DNA of 64,000 nucleotides from Pirellulaceae bacterium (lineage in GTDB: Bacteria > Planctomycetota > Planctomycetia > Pirellulales > Pirellulaceae), in the NCBI GenBank assembly GCA_026004775.1, contig BPJU01000002.1, forward strand, positions 304,435 to 368,434, written 5' to 3'. Shown here piece by piece: positions 18,104 to 26,612 of the stretch. Under the pieces are notes generated by a model that saw only the letters and a list, made by a program, of their open reading frames with translations, was not told where the DNA came from and did no database searches. The position numbers were made by a program, and so were the translations under genes. Every line of letters begins with the position of its first letter. The first letter of the stretch is position 1.

Positions 18104-19261
18104 ATGATGGGTCTGTGGAGCTGGTTTTTCCTATTGGCGGCCGCGCAGGACATAACGGCGAGTAGCGAGATCGAGCGTGTTTTGGATATAGAGCGCAAGG
18201 CGGTGGCGGCTCGACAAGCTATCGAACGGGGACAGTACCGACTCGTATCTAAAATAATCAATGAATCTGGAGCTATTTACAATGAAGCCGTGTATTGGAT
18301 CGTTTTCGATACAAACCGGCTTCGTGTCGACATGCGCACTCGAATACAAGCATCCGGTATTCCGATCGAGGATAAGCGTGTAGTCGACAATGGTCGATAC
18401 ATTATGTTTGAAAGATTTTTGCAAAGCGATTTTCGAACTGCGGTAACTATTACTGACAAACCTTCCCCACTAATGGATGGCGGGATACTCGAACCGCGCA
18501 TTATCGGGATGGAGCCGTTACCGCTGATGGCAAAAGGTCCCTTGAACGTATGTGTTGCGGCCGATTCGATGAAACTTTGGGAACGAAAGGCAGCACGCAT
18601 GTATCACGAAAACATCGACGGCCATCAAGCCATAGTAACTGAACACGTTCTGGGTGGAAAAGAACTCCCGGAGTCCGCTCTTCTTACAATATGGATTGTT
18701 CCGGATTTGGGCTATAGTGTTGTCAAGATGGAATTCCGCGGAAACTTCCAAAACCAGCCGTTAATGGACCGACTCCAAGTTCGCGTCAAGGCTTTCGAGG
18801 GCGACAGGGGAACCGTGTGGTTTCCCGAATGGGCGCGTGGGGAAAGACATCTCTCAGGTAAGTTCAACCATGCTTACGAAGTCGAGATTTGGGATGCTCA
18901 GTTCAACAAACCCGTTGATCCCAAGCTTTTTACACTGGCCGGTATGGATATACCTCCCGAGACCAGCGTCCATGACAACATTACCGGACGCGCCTACAAG
19001 TGGGATGGGAAAAAGCTCGTGGAGCGTTATGTGGGGGATCGGTGGTGGAAGGAGGACCAGGAGAAATTGAAAGCGTTAGGGGATAAGGTATCTTCGGTGT
19101 GGTCATCCGATGAAGTTGCGAAGGTGTTCACGGAACCGGCAAAGCCCAAAGTATCCACACGCTGGGTCTGGTGGTGCGCGGCAGCGGCCTTAAGCGCAAT
19201 AGGGATCATCTGTCTTGGCATCGGCACCCGAAAATGGCTCAAGCGCCGGGCCACGCAATGA
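18104..19261 (+). CDS. Exported LolA-like protein with C-terminal membrane anchor (type 2, copy d)
   Basis: About 385 residues from the ATG at 18104 (GGAG upstream). It is very close to copy c at both ends and differs mainly in the middle, for example VSKIINESGAIYNEAVYWIV in place of KEKTLDASGAVLDEGEFWIV. It ends in the YKWDGKKLVERYVGDRWW block and a membrane helix with the tail RKWLKRRATQ. It is the last gene of the large module; downstream comes a gene-free stretch with mobile-element debris. Confidence 0.72.
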   Translation: MMGLWSWFFLLAAAQDITASSEIERVLDIERKAVAARQAIERGQYRLVSKIINESGAIYNEAVYWIVFDTNRLRVDMRTRIQASGIPIEDKRVVDNGRYIMFERFLQSDFRTAVTITDKPSPLMDGGILEPRIIGMEPLPLMAKGPLNVCVAADSMKLWERKAARMYHENIDGHQAIVTEHVLGGKELPESALLTIWIVPDLGYSVVKMEFRGNFQNQPLMDRLQVRVKAFEGDRGTVWFPEWARGERHLSGKFNHAYEVEIWDAQFNKPVDPKLFTLAGMDIPPETSVHDNITGRAYKWDGKKLVERYVGDRWWKEDQEKLKALGDKVSSVWSSDEVAKVFTEPAKPKVSTRWVWWCAAAALSAIGIICLGIGTRKWLKRRATQ

Positions 19262-19668
19262 CCGTCATGCGTGCCACTGGATCCGGCATAGGATGGAACA
19301 CCTGATGCCGAGGAATTACAGGAACTGCGTTACAAGGTATTATGGTCATGAACGATTTGTCCCGAGTCAGTCGGAACTGGACATGACGGGGGTGAGGGCT
19401 AAGATACCCCAAGCAAGGGGTAACCGTTCACGGTCAGAAAATGAAGGGAAACGTATTTACCCGCCACGTGGCTGCCCGCAACGCTGGGTAATCGGCCGTA
19501 CGTTTTTTCACGCCCAGGCCGTTGGCCTGGGCTATGCAAAAGGCGGCCCTTCAGGCCGCTGGTTGCGAGCTTCGATAACGAACCACTATAGCATAGTGCG
19601 TCGTGGTTGTACTGTGTAGCTGCACCGACCGAACCAGCGGTGGATGCGGTACAGTAGAAAGATCCCTG
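19262..19668. other. Gene-free region with spacer remnant and a single element end
   Basis: It starts with a diverged copy of the type 2 spacer (to about 19350). A single GTAACCGTTCACGGT end lies at 19420, the same sequence as the ends of the 211-bp element at 19669, but no matching target duplication is visible for it. No gene is supported. Confidence 0.55.
19512..19559 (+). repeat. Two adjacent perfect GC-rich hairpins (REP-like doublet)
   Basis: GCCCAGGCC GTT GGCCTGGGC (19512-19532) has a perfect 9-bp stem. It is followed after 10 bases by GCGGCC CTTCA GGCCGC (19543-19559). Paired GC-rich palindromes of this type resemble REP doublets. Only one copy is in the window, so dispersal cannot be shown. 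Confidence 0.5.
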
Positions 19669-19879
19669 GTAACCGTTCACGGTTAGATAATGAAGAACAC
19701 GATATCGGTTCATGCGGTAGCGGAAGTCGCAAGGCGGACGCGGTAGCGGCCGCCGCAAGACTTCCGCAACGAAAAAATCTTCGCGAAGCGTCCACATTCC
19801 GTATGCGGAACACGCAAGTGTTCCGCACCCGTGAAAGCAAGGCCCCGAAACAGCCTGTGATTCAACCGTGAACGGTTAC
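19669..19879. mobile_element. 211-bp mini-element (MITE-like) with 16-bp inverted ends and 8-bp target duplication
   Basis: The ends are perfect inverted copies of GTAACCGTTCACGGTT, and the element is flanked on both sides by GATCCCTG (19661-19668 and 19880-19887), an 8-base target duplication. Ends starting GTAA and 8-base duplications are known features of the IS66 family. The element has no transposase, so it would need one acting in trans. Lone copies of the same end at 19420 (forward) and 20004 (reverse) suggest an older element around it. Confidence 0.75.
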
Positions 19880-19887
19880 GATCCCTG

Positions 19888-20631
19888 CATCTATCGATGG
19901 TACGGCAGGTGAATAACAAGAAAAGTGGCGGCCATGGCAAGCTGTTGGGCGTTCATAACGGTCCGCCGCTAGGGGTTGCTGGCCAACCAACCGTGAACGG
20001 TTACCTATCCATCAACACCCCGACGGGAAAAACCATCGCTCCTTCTTGGTCAATCTCCAAGAGGGATTTACCGATGCTTTCATCCCGAATGCCAGTGCCA
20101 AGGCAATGTCCTTGATCGTGAAGAAACCCGCTGGCGCGCGCACAAACTTTTTCCGCCGTTTGACGTGCCAAGCAGCAAGGCTGCGCACCGGACGTGAGGG
20201 TCAAAGGAACGAGTCTTCAGCCGCGAAAACCGCAATAATCTTCGAGAAACCGTGATGTTTCTGCCGGAAACATCGCGTCTATTTTGCAACGATCGGGTTC
20301 ATTTTCAACGGGTGGCGCAAGCCTACTCCATTTACATGTACCGCGTTACACTACCACAGCCCAACTGCGTACGCAAGAGCTTAGGGCGTTGGAAGCTCCA
20401 AGACGCAGCTTGCCGCCGGACATGTGCCATGGCCGGGTGCCAGCCGCGGCTATAGGCCGGTGAGCATGGCAGTGAGTCCCAAGCAGTGTGGTTTCGGCAG
20501 GGGACAGCAACGACGGGGCTAGTGGGGCGTGGCGGTGATAGCCGCACTATTGCGCGGCAGAGGAAACGATGCTGGCACTGGCGGCATCGGCCAGCGATCG
20601 GCCAAGTGGGCGATAACAGGTTGTTGAAGGT
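19888..20631. other. Gene-free region
   Basis: About 740 bases with no frame that I can support as a gene. A reverse-facing GTAACCGTTCACGGTT end lies at 19989-20004. Minus-strand frames at 20001-20204 might be a decayed coding remnant, but no motif is recognised. Confidence 0.45.
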
Positions 20632-20778
20632 GTGGGACAGCTTCCAGCAGCGTCACCACAAGGCGCCCCACGGCGGCCGCAAAATTTTCGAAAATATTTG
20701 TGCTAGCCCCTTGACAGGGGATAACCAATCGGTATAAACGGTGGTTAGTGAGTGTTGGGAGCGGCGATTAGTGGCAGA
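20632..20778 (+). repeat. Promoter-bearing direct repeat, copy 2
   Basis: It matches 9262-9405 with only a few changes and again leads directly into a heptamer tract. The copies are 11.4 kb apart in the same orientation, so recombination between them could delete the whole large module. Confidence 0.85.
20711..20738 (+). promoter_or_regulatory. Strong sigma-70-like promoter (TTGACA-16-TATAAA)
   Basis: TTGACA at 20711-20716 and TATAAA at 20733-20738 are separated by 16 bases, identical to 9340-9367. It would drive the unit starting at 20936, with the 17-unit heptamer tract inside the transcribed leader. Confidence 0.65.
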
Positions 20779-20897
20779 TCACTGCTCACTGCTCACTGCT
20801 CACTGCTCACTGCTCACTGCTCACTGCTCACTGCTCACTGCTCACTGCTCACTGCTCACTGCTCACTGCTCACTGCTCACTGCTCACTGCTCACTGC
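20779..20897 (+). repeat. Heptamer tandem repeat tract 3 (TCACTGC, 17 units)
   Basis: Exactly 17 perfect units of TCACTGC (119 bases), ending 38 bases before the ATG of the second MauE-like gene. In this copy the conserved 5924-type leader is absent. Confidence 0.95.
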
Positions 20898-20935
20898 AGG
20901 TTGGAAGGTCGTCGTGTTAATGGTGGGTCGGTACC

Positions 20936-21781
20936 ATGAGGGGCAGCACGGTGGATCGGGAGGCTGCGGTAAGCCGAACGGCAAAGGCCGGACTAGGGGC
21001 CATCTGGTGGGCGGTTGTTCAAAAACGGTTTCATCCCTGGGACGTTCTGCGGCTGATACTTGCCGGATTGTTGTTGACCGCCGGCTTGTTGAAGACGTAC
21101 CCGTGGCACAGCCTGCTGCCAGCGACTAGCGCGTGGTTGCCGCGTCGCGTTATACCGGTGGTGGGACAGATGGAACTGTTATTTGCCGTCTGGCTTGTGT
21201 ATGGGTGGTATCCGGCAGTGACGCGCTGCGTGGCGACGGCTGTTTTTGGCGGGTTTGGGGCGGTGTCGCTCATACAGGCTCTTTCCGGTGAAAAGGCCTG
21301 AGGTTGCTTTGGTGCCATACCGGTAAGCCCGTGGCAGATGTTGGCCCTGGACGCGACGGCGGTGGTTTTGTTGTCGGTTATTCGGCCACCACAACTCGTT
21401 AAGGCTCACAACCTTGAGGGCTCGATTGCGCTTGGCGTTTCACCTCAGTTGTGGTCTCAGCACGCCGCCACCCTGTGCTTTAGGTTCAGTTGCGTCTTGG
21501 CTAGCTGGGCGATGCTGTCCGAAGCTACTATCAGGCACGATTGCCCACATTGTGTCGGCTTGGTGGATGCACTGCGCCGTGCTCAGAGCGAAAATGATCA
21601 TGGCCCAGGCAGCAGGACAGCCATAGTGGAAGTGCCGCCATACGGTTGGAATGCCGCGATGGGCGAATCTTCCCGCTGGATCCATGGAAGATTGCTGGAT
21701 CGGTTTCGGTGGTATGTGGAAACGCCGGTGATAGTGGAGTTGACGGATGGAAAAGTGGAAGCGGTGCGTAAGCGGCTGTAG
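20936..21781 (+). CDS. MauE-like / thioredoxin-like protein with in-frame TGA at the first Cys of the CGC motif (candidate selenoprotein or nonsense allele)
   Basis: One frame of 281 codons carries an internal TGA at codon 122 (21299-21301). Before it lie about three membrane helices (LRLILAGLLLTAGLLKTYPW, VVGQMELLFAVWLVYGWYPA, VATAVFGGFGAVSLIQAL). After it the same frame reads GCFGAIPVSPWQMLALDATA, then a thioredoxin-like region with IRHDCPHC (about 203-206), then the stop at 21781. The paralogue at 10091 has HCGCLG there, so TGA replaces TGC. If TGA is read as selenocysteine, the motif is UGC. If not, translation stops at residue 121 and could restart at the ATG at 21338. Start choice: ATG 20936. 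Next gene: a DUF1573 protein, as in the other large unit. Confidence 0.6.
21302..21329 (+). promoter_or_regulatory. Hairpin just after the TGA (weak SECIS candidate)
   Basis: TTGGT (21309-21313) can pair with ACCGG (21319-21323) around the loop GCCAT, and GGTT (21302-21305) with AGCC (21326-21329). The loop begins with G, as in bacterial SECIS elements, but it sits about 12 bases after the TGA, nearer than the usual 16-37, and two pairs are G-U. This is a hand fold, not a computed one. Confidence 0.2.
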
Positions 21782-21853
21782 CAACGGCGAGCACCGTGCC
21801 CGGAGCGAACGCGGCAAAGGAAGGTTAGAAGAAGTGGGTGCGAGGGATAGGCC

Positions 21854-22999
21854 ATGGCCCAGCAAAGGTCGGTAGGGAGTTCGTACGAGCGAACTGCGGA
21901 ACCGGCAAGTATGAAACGGTCGATGTTGTCATGGTTGGAACGCTTTCGAAGGCCGGTGCTGGCGGGTCTTGTGGGCCTTATGATGATATTCCTCGTAGTG
22001 TGGGTGGTGCTCTACCGGAAAGTGGCTTCGGTACCGGAACCGGCGGCGGTGGGCGAAACGGAGTTTCGGCACGATGCGGGTGAAGTGATTGCGGGAGAAA
22101 AGCTGGTACATACGTTTGAGTTTGACAATCCGTTTGGCGTTCCGATTCATGTGGCCGAGGATGGCATCCAGAAGGATTGCGGTTGTGCAGCTGTAGAAGT
22201 CACCGACCGCCAACTGGAGCCGAGGGGTCGAACCCGCGTGACGGTTACCGTAAACACCGACGGGACGGCCGGCCGTGGGGCACGCTCGGTGGCGTATGGG
22301 GGCGTGGTTGTCTGGAAGACGCCTGACGGGAAGCCTTACTTGTCGCGGTTTCAGATTGCGGCGACCGTCAAGCCCGCGCTCACCGCCTCACCGGACCTGC
22401 TGGAGTTCAGCGAAGAGGAAGTAGCCAAGGGGGTAGCCAAGCGTATCGGGTTTACGTCGCCTTTGCCGATCGATTGGAGCCAATTCAGCGTCCAGCACTC
22501 TGGGTACCTGGAGTTCGTGGAGGTCACCCGCACGACAAGCGGTGCTTCCTGCGTGGTGCGTCCCAGGATCCCTCCCGAGGTGGACGACGTGGTGACACGG
22601 GTTACGGCATTTGGGACGGTACCGGCTGGTTCGGGGCGGCTGGCTGGCACGCGGCTTACCGCGTACGTAAAGGTTATGGCTCACCATACAACCGAATTGG
22701 CATGGAAGCCGAAAACGTTGCTGGTGCCTTTAGACGCATCGGGGCGCCGCGGTACGGCACGACTGCTCGTGTGGGGTAGCCGCATCAAGGGGATCGTTCC
22801 GGAGCCTTTATCGTTCGAACTGCCCGAAGGCCGGGTGGTATGTAGGGGCGAACGCCAGGGGAAGGACGGCGTATTCCTTTACCTTGACATCCAGCTAGAT
22901 GCTCCTGCGGCTGCGGCAGCGTCGCGCTGGCTGCGAATCCGTGCTCCCGGAGTGGCGCCGTTTCAGGTGCCGGTATTGTTTTCCAACATAAAGCAATAG
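21854..22999 (+). CDS. Membrane-anchored DUF1573 domain protein
   Basis: 381 residues with GAGGGAT ahead of the ATG. A basic N-terminus is followed by one helix (VLAGLVGLMMIFLVVWVVLY). The DUF1573 domain reads TEFRHDAGEVIAGEKLVHTF, then DGIQKDCGCAAVEVTDRQ (the DCGC pair), then RTRVTVTVNTDG. The rest is beta-rich and probably holds further Ig-like domains. It should face the outside of the membrane. It follows the TGA-containing MauE-like gene and precedes a Cys-rich protein, repeating the island's gene order. It is the only intact DUF1573 gene next to a MauE-like gene in this window. Confidence 0.82.
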   Translation: MAQQRSVGSSYERTAEPASMKRSMLSWLERFRRPVLAGLVGLMMIFLVVWVVLYRKVASVPEPAAVGETEFRHDAGEVIAGEKLVHTFEFDNPFGVPIHVAEDGIQKDCGCAAVEVTDRQLEPRGRTRVTVTVNTDGTAGRGARSVAYGGVVVWKTPDGKPYLSRFQIAATVKPALTASPDLLEFSEEEVAKGVAKRIGFTSPLPIDWSQFSVQHSGYLEFVEVTRTTSGASCVVRPRIPPEVDDVVTRVTAFGTVPAGSGRLAGTRLTAYVKVMAHHTTELAWKPKTLLVPLDASGRRGTARLLVWGSRIKGIVPEPLSFELPEGRVVCRGERQGKDGVFLYLDIQLDAPAAAAASRWLRIRAPGVAPFQVPVLFSNIKQ

Positions 23000-23059
23000 A
23001 CGTGAGTAGAAAGTGGTGTGTTAGCTTGATGGCGAATCTTCTGAATAAGGAGCAATCCC

Positions 23060-23560
23060 ATGAGAAGTCGTTGGCTGGCCATCTTTTTCTTCACGGTCCT
23101 CGGAATTGAATGGGTACTCTGCAACGCTGGGATTTATCACGACGTGACTGCATGGCGCCCGGCCGACCCGAATTGGGTCAACGGGCAGGCTGTGGGTGAG
23201 TGGGAATACTATCGCTGTTGTACCAAGGGCGCAAAGCTAGCTTGCGAGGACCAAAGTCCATTTAGCTGTACGGGCGGCACCGTCTTCTGCCGAGAAGGTT
23301 TCTACATCGCCGACAGTTGTTCCAGCGCCAACTGTTCGCAGCCAGCGGACGCTACGAATCGTTGCGACATCGAAACGTTGGTAACCCTCCGGCTCAAGCG
23401 ATGTATCGCAACCGGGATCGGCACTGGTGACGGCTGCGACCCGGGTATGACAAGATGCCTGTACCGGACAGAACAGTGGTTGGTTAGAGTCCCGGGGGTG
23501 TGCATGACCGGTTCCAGCTTGTGCCCCCCTGCCTTACAACCGGCGAATCCGTGTCAGTGA
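23060..23560 (+). CDS. Small secreted Cys-rich protein (type 3)
   Basis: 166 residues with AAGGAG before the ATG and a signal peptide (LAIFFFTVLGIEWVLCNA). The mature part is rich in Cys, with YYRCCTKGAKLAC, FSCTGGTVFC and DSCSSANC, and ends CPPALQPANPCQ. It lacks the long Asp/Pro tail of types 1 and 2 and shows no clear sequence match to them. It occupies the same slot between a DUF1573 gene and an anchored LolA-like protein, which is why I place it in the same functional class. No known domain is recognised. Confidence 0.72.
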   Translation: MRSRWLAIFFFTVLGIEWVLCNAGIYHDVTAWRPADPNWVNGQAVGEWEYYRCCTKGAKLACEDQSPFSCTGGTVFCREGFYIADSCSSANCSQPADATNRCDIETLVTLRLKRCIATGIGTGDGCDPGMTRCLYRTEQWLVRVPGVCMTGSSLCPPALQPANPCQ

Positions 23561-23846
23561 CCCTTATGGCTCACCGAGTCGACCTTCTGTGTGTTCGACT
23601 ACAGCGGTCGATACGTTATGCAATATCAGTACTTGATCGCTGTTAGCCGGTCGGGTATTCGCCTTAGTACTGTCACAGACGCAGCCGCTTGGACGTAACC
23701 TTGTGACGTGACACTGCGTGATGTTTCGAATTTATGCAGCCGGCTTGGATGTCTCACTGCGACGCAAAACATGTTTTCCCGGCCTGCGAGATTTTCGTTG
23801 CGGAGCTTTCGCCTGCTTGAAAGCTGCGATTGCGGAGTAGCAAACC

Positions 23847-24962
23847 ATGGATTTCACCCATAAGCCTTTGCTTAGGCAGTCTCTTTTGCGTGTGTATGGA
23901 TTGTTCCACGGCAGTGTCGCACTATGCCTGATCGTTTCTTTTTCCAACTTCAGCCAGCAGTTTCTCCATGCACAGGAACTTTCCACTCTGATCGAAGGGT
24001 TGTTGGCACGCAAAGAAGCACTGGTGAGCGGACGTTTGGAATATACCTATTTATTCGGGCCGGTCGATGGCAATACACTTACCACGCAGCACAAATCCGT
24101 ATATTCGTTTGTTTTTTCTGGTAAGAGTTGGCGCCTCAAATACTTCTTGCGGCAGACAGTTGGTGATTTTACGGCCACCTTGGCCGCGACCTACCTCTTT
24201 CACGACGGAGTATTTGTCGATTACGCAGAGACATCACAGCCCAATGGTAAAGTAAGGCGCACTGCTCAAATCTCCTCGTCTCCCGATCGCGATTTGCATC
24301 GTCCTCCAGTGTTTGCTGGTAGTTTCTGGTGGGACAACGCAACCTACATCGAGAAGCACCGTGCGCGCGTTCGCGCGGTGGGAACCGCCACAATCGAGGG
24401 AGTAGCGACCCATGTTTTGGAGCTGTCGGTGCCGAAGGAGGAGCGTTTTCAAGGGTTTATTGCTATCAATGATCGCCTTCAAGAAGGCGGAACGTTGCGG
24501 TTATATGTGGCGCCGACTCTGGGCTATGCTTTGCCAAGAATTGAATACGTTGCACCGGACGGCTTTGTGGCTGAGTGGTTTCATTCGGAACAGTTTCAAC
24601 AAGTGGCACCGGGGATATTTTTCCCCAAAATATGTCATTGGCAGCATATCATGTTGGACGGCGGTGGATGGTTTGAACGGTACGAGATATCGTCGCTGAC
24701 CGACGTAAATGAATCGATACCCGAGGAGGAGTTTGTCCTGCGGTTGCCATTAGGTACTCAGGTTTCGGATTACCGGGAACCAACGCCGCGATTTTACGAC
24801 ATTACTGAAGCGATTAACGAGCCTCCCAAGGAGCCTACCCAGCCGCCGGTGTCACAGCCGCGGAGCTGGCGCGGTGTCTACTTGTTCCTTTTCCTGGCGG
24901 TGAATGTCGCCCTGTTGGCGCTGGTGGCCTGCATATTAGCGTTTCGATGGCGAAAAAGGTGA
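23847..24962 (+). CDS. Exported LolA-like protein with C-terminal membrane anchor (type 3)
   Basis: 371 residues. A signal peptide (GSVALCLIVSFSNFSQQFLHAQ) is followed by a helix (LSTLIEGLLARKEALVSGRL) and strands typical of this group (YSFVFSGKSWRLKYFL, THVLELSVPKEERF, LRLYVAPTLGYALPRIEY, EEEFVLRLPLGTQVSDYRE). It then has a Pro-rich linker (EPPKEPTQPPVSQPRS), one membrane helix (VYLFLFLAVNVALLALVACILAF) and the basic tail RWRKR. Sequence similarity to types 1 and 2 is low but the layout and position are the same. The start has only a weak GGAG site. It closes the third module. Confidence 0.7.
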   Translation: MDFTHKPLLRQSLLRVYGLFHGSVALCLIVSFSNFSQQFLHAQELSTLIEGLLARKEALVSGRLEYTYLFGPVDGNTLTTQHKSVYSFVFSGKSWRLKYFLRQTVGDFTATLAATYLFHDGVFVDYAETSQPNGKVRRTAQISSSPDRDLHRPPVFAGSFWWDNATYIEKHRARVRAVGTATIEGVATHVLELSVPKEERFQGFIAINDRLQEGGTLRLYVAPTLGYALPRIEYVAPDGFVAEWFHSEQFQQVAPGIFFPKICHWQHIMLDGGGWFERYEISSLTDVNESIPEEEFVLRLPLGTQVSDYREPTPRFYDITEAINEPPKEPTQPPVSQPRSWRGVYLFLFLAVNVALLALVACILAFRWRKR

Positions 24963-25085
24963 CGTGTAACGACGTTGACGTTCAAGCAGCTTCGGCTTGT
25001 ACGGATTCGACGGTACTTGGGGAAATGGCAGTTCCGATGCGGTGCAGGCAAAGCAAGCAGGAGATCGGACCAGAAGGCAATGACA

Positions 25086-25105
25086 GGCGGGCCGTTTGGC
25101 CCGCC
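25086..25105. terminator. Strong GC hairpin, probable bidirectional terminator
   Basis: GGCGGGCC GTTT GGCCCGCC is a perfect 8-bp stem between the third module and the converging small minus-strand frame at 25121. No long T run follows, so the intrinsic terminator call is moderate. Confidence 0.55.
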
Positions 25106-25120
25106 CTTCCGCTAGGTTCA

Positions 25121-25360
25121 TTACGTGAATGCGCCGAACTGTCCAAACTCGGCATGCGGCGGACATGGCAAGAGTAAAACGATTTTGCCGGTTCGTGCCT
25201 TATACACGGTGGGAGCTCGGTTGCGTTGAACGCGCTTACAGAGCAAACACCATGGGCCATGACAGCCGGCGGTGTATTGGTAGGCGGACACCTTGATAGT
25301 GTCGTCCCGCGGGATAGGAATCATTGCACCGGTTAGCGGATGGTTGGAGCATTCAAACAC
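25121..25360 (-). CDS. Small hypothetical protein
   Basis: 79 residues from a GTG at 25360. It begins MFECSNHPLTGAMIPIPRDD and contains GCHGPWCLLC, an arrangement of close Cys pairs that could bind metal. No family is recognised and no good ribosome-binding site is visible. The protein-like composition and the hairpin 16 bases after its stop are the only support. Confidence 0.4.
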   Translation of the reverse strand: MFECSNHPLTGAMIPIPRDDTIKVSAYQYTAGCHGPWCLLCKRVQRNRAPTVYKARTGKIVLLLPCPPHAEFGQFGAFT

Positions 25361-25548
25361 GTTGATTTAGTCAGGGGCGCTCTATGTCCAGTCGTGACGA
25401 AACAGGAAATGAGCAAGGTTGTGGGAGCTTTTGCGCGAGTGATTTTCGAGAGCCGAAGCGTGGCGTATTTTGCGGACTTTTGCGCCACAGTCGGTGGCGA
25501 GGAGAGGGTGGGTCTTAGTTAGTAAGTGCGCGTTGCGGCCTGGCCTTT

Positions 25549-26562
25549 GTGTCGCGGTTAGACCGGGGCATGACACTGATCGAGCTGCTGGTGGTGATTG
25601 CGGTGATCGGGCTGCTGATCGCCATTCTCTTGCCAGCCGTCCAAGCGGCTCGGGAAATGTCGCGCCGGGCGCAGTGCGTGAATAATCTGCGGCAGATCGG
25701 CCTGGCGCTGCACCAATACCACGAGCAGAACCGAGTGCTTCCCTATGGTTGCGGTCCGGATGATGATCAAGTCGTTTCATCGATGGGCACGTTAAACGCG
25801 CGTCGCTATTCGGCACATTCGCAGTTTTTGCCGTTTTTGGAGCAGACGGCTGTCTTTGAACGTATCAATTTCCGTGTGGCTCCCTTTCATCCGTATGTGA
25901 ATGCTGCGATGATGGATGCGGCAGTGTACGCCGACCCTGAGCGGCTGGTGGTCAATGGCTCGGCGGCGGTCGTGAAGATTCCGGTCTTTTTGTGTCCCTC
26001 GGACGGCCAGTTCCAGCAATCTCCTTGGGGACCGAATAATTATCGCGCCTGTAACGGCAGTACCTGGTCCGGCAGAAAAGGCAACGGGATGTTCGGTCAG
26101 AATACATTCACCCGTTTTGCCGACGTGCGCGACGGGCTGTCGAATACGGCGATGTTCAGTGAGCGCGTAAAAGGAACGTGGGATCCGGTGGGGCAGGAGC
26201 TTCGCGCCGACGTGTATGACTTGTCGGGTGGATGGACGGAAACGGCATTCCGGCAGGCATGTGCGTCCTTGACGCTGGCGCAGGCGGCGGCCTACCCACA
26301 CGACTATGACGGCGGCCAGACGTGGTTGGAGGGAAGCATGAACTGGACGCGCTATAATCATCTGCTCCCGCCGAACCGCATCGCCTGCAAGAACGGCCTT
26401 ACCTGGGACGGCACGGCGATGCCGGCTTCCAGTTGGCACCGTGGGGGCGTCAATCTGCTTCTCGGGGACGGCGCCGTGCGTTTCGTATCGGATACGATCG
26501 ACGAAAAGGTGTGGATGGCCGCCGGTACAATTGCCGGTCAAGAAGGGGTCACGTTACCGTGA
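25549..26562 (+). CDS. DUF1559 domain protein (type II/IV prepilin-like, H-X9-DG)
   Basis: 337 residues from a GTG. A prepilin-type N-terminus, RGMTLIELLVVIAVIGLLIA, with a very short leader, is followed by NNLRQIGLALHQYHEQ and, near the C-terminus, HRGGVNLLLGDGAVRFVSD, the H-X9-DG motif that names this planctomycete family. These proteins are processed like type II/IV prepilins and are present in many copies in planctomycete genomes; their function is not established. The DUF1583-like pseudogene follows 50 bases later on the same strand. Confidence 0.93.
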   Translation: MSRLDRGMTLIELLVVIAVIGLLIAILLPAVQAAREMSRRAQCVNNLRQIGLALHQYHEQNRVLPYGCGPDDDQVVSSMGTLNARRYSAHSQFLPFLEQTAVFERINFRVAPFHPYVNAAMMDAAVYADPERLVVNGSAAVVKIPVFLCPSDGQFQQSPWGPNNYRACNGSTWSGRKGNGMFGQNTFTRFADVRDGLSNTAMFSERVKGTWDPVGQELRADVYDLSGGWTETAFRQACASLTLAQAAAYPHDYDGGQTWLEGSMNWTRYNHLLPPNRIACKNGLTWDGTAMPASSWHRGGVNLLLGDGAVRFVSDTIDEKVWMAAGTIAGQEGVTLP

Positions 26563-26612
26563 ACCGGCTATTCGTGATACGAAGTTTCGAACAATAGTCG
26601 TGAGGGTAAGCT

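Noticed and set aside
20001-20204. Transposase remnant on the minus strand next to a solitary element end
   Set aside because: Position is suggestive, but no transposase motif can be recognised in the 67 residues.
21338-21781. A separate 147-residue thioredoxin-like gene
   Set aside because: It is in the same frame as the MauE-like part, starts inside what aligns with helix 4 of the paralogue, and has no ribosome-binding site of its own; treating it as the continuation after the TGA explains more.
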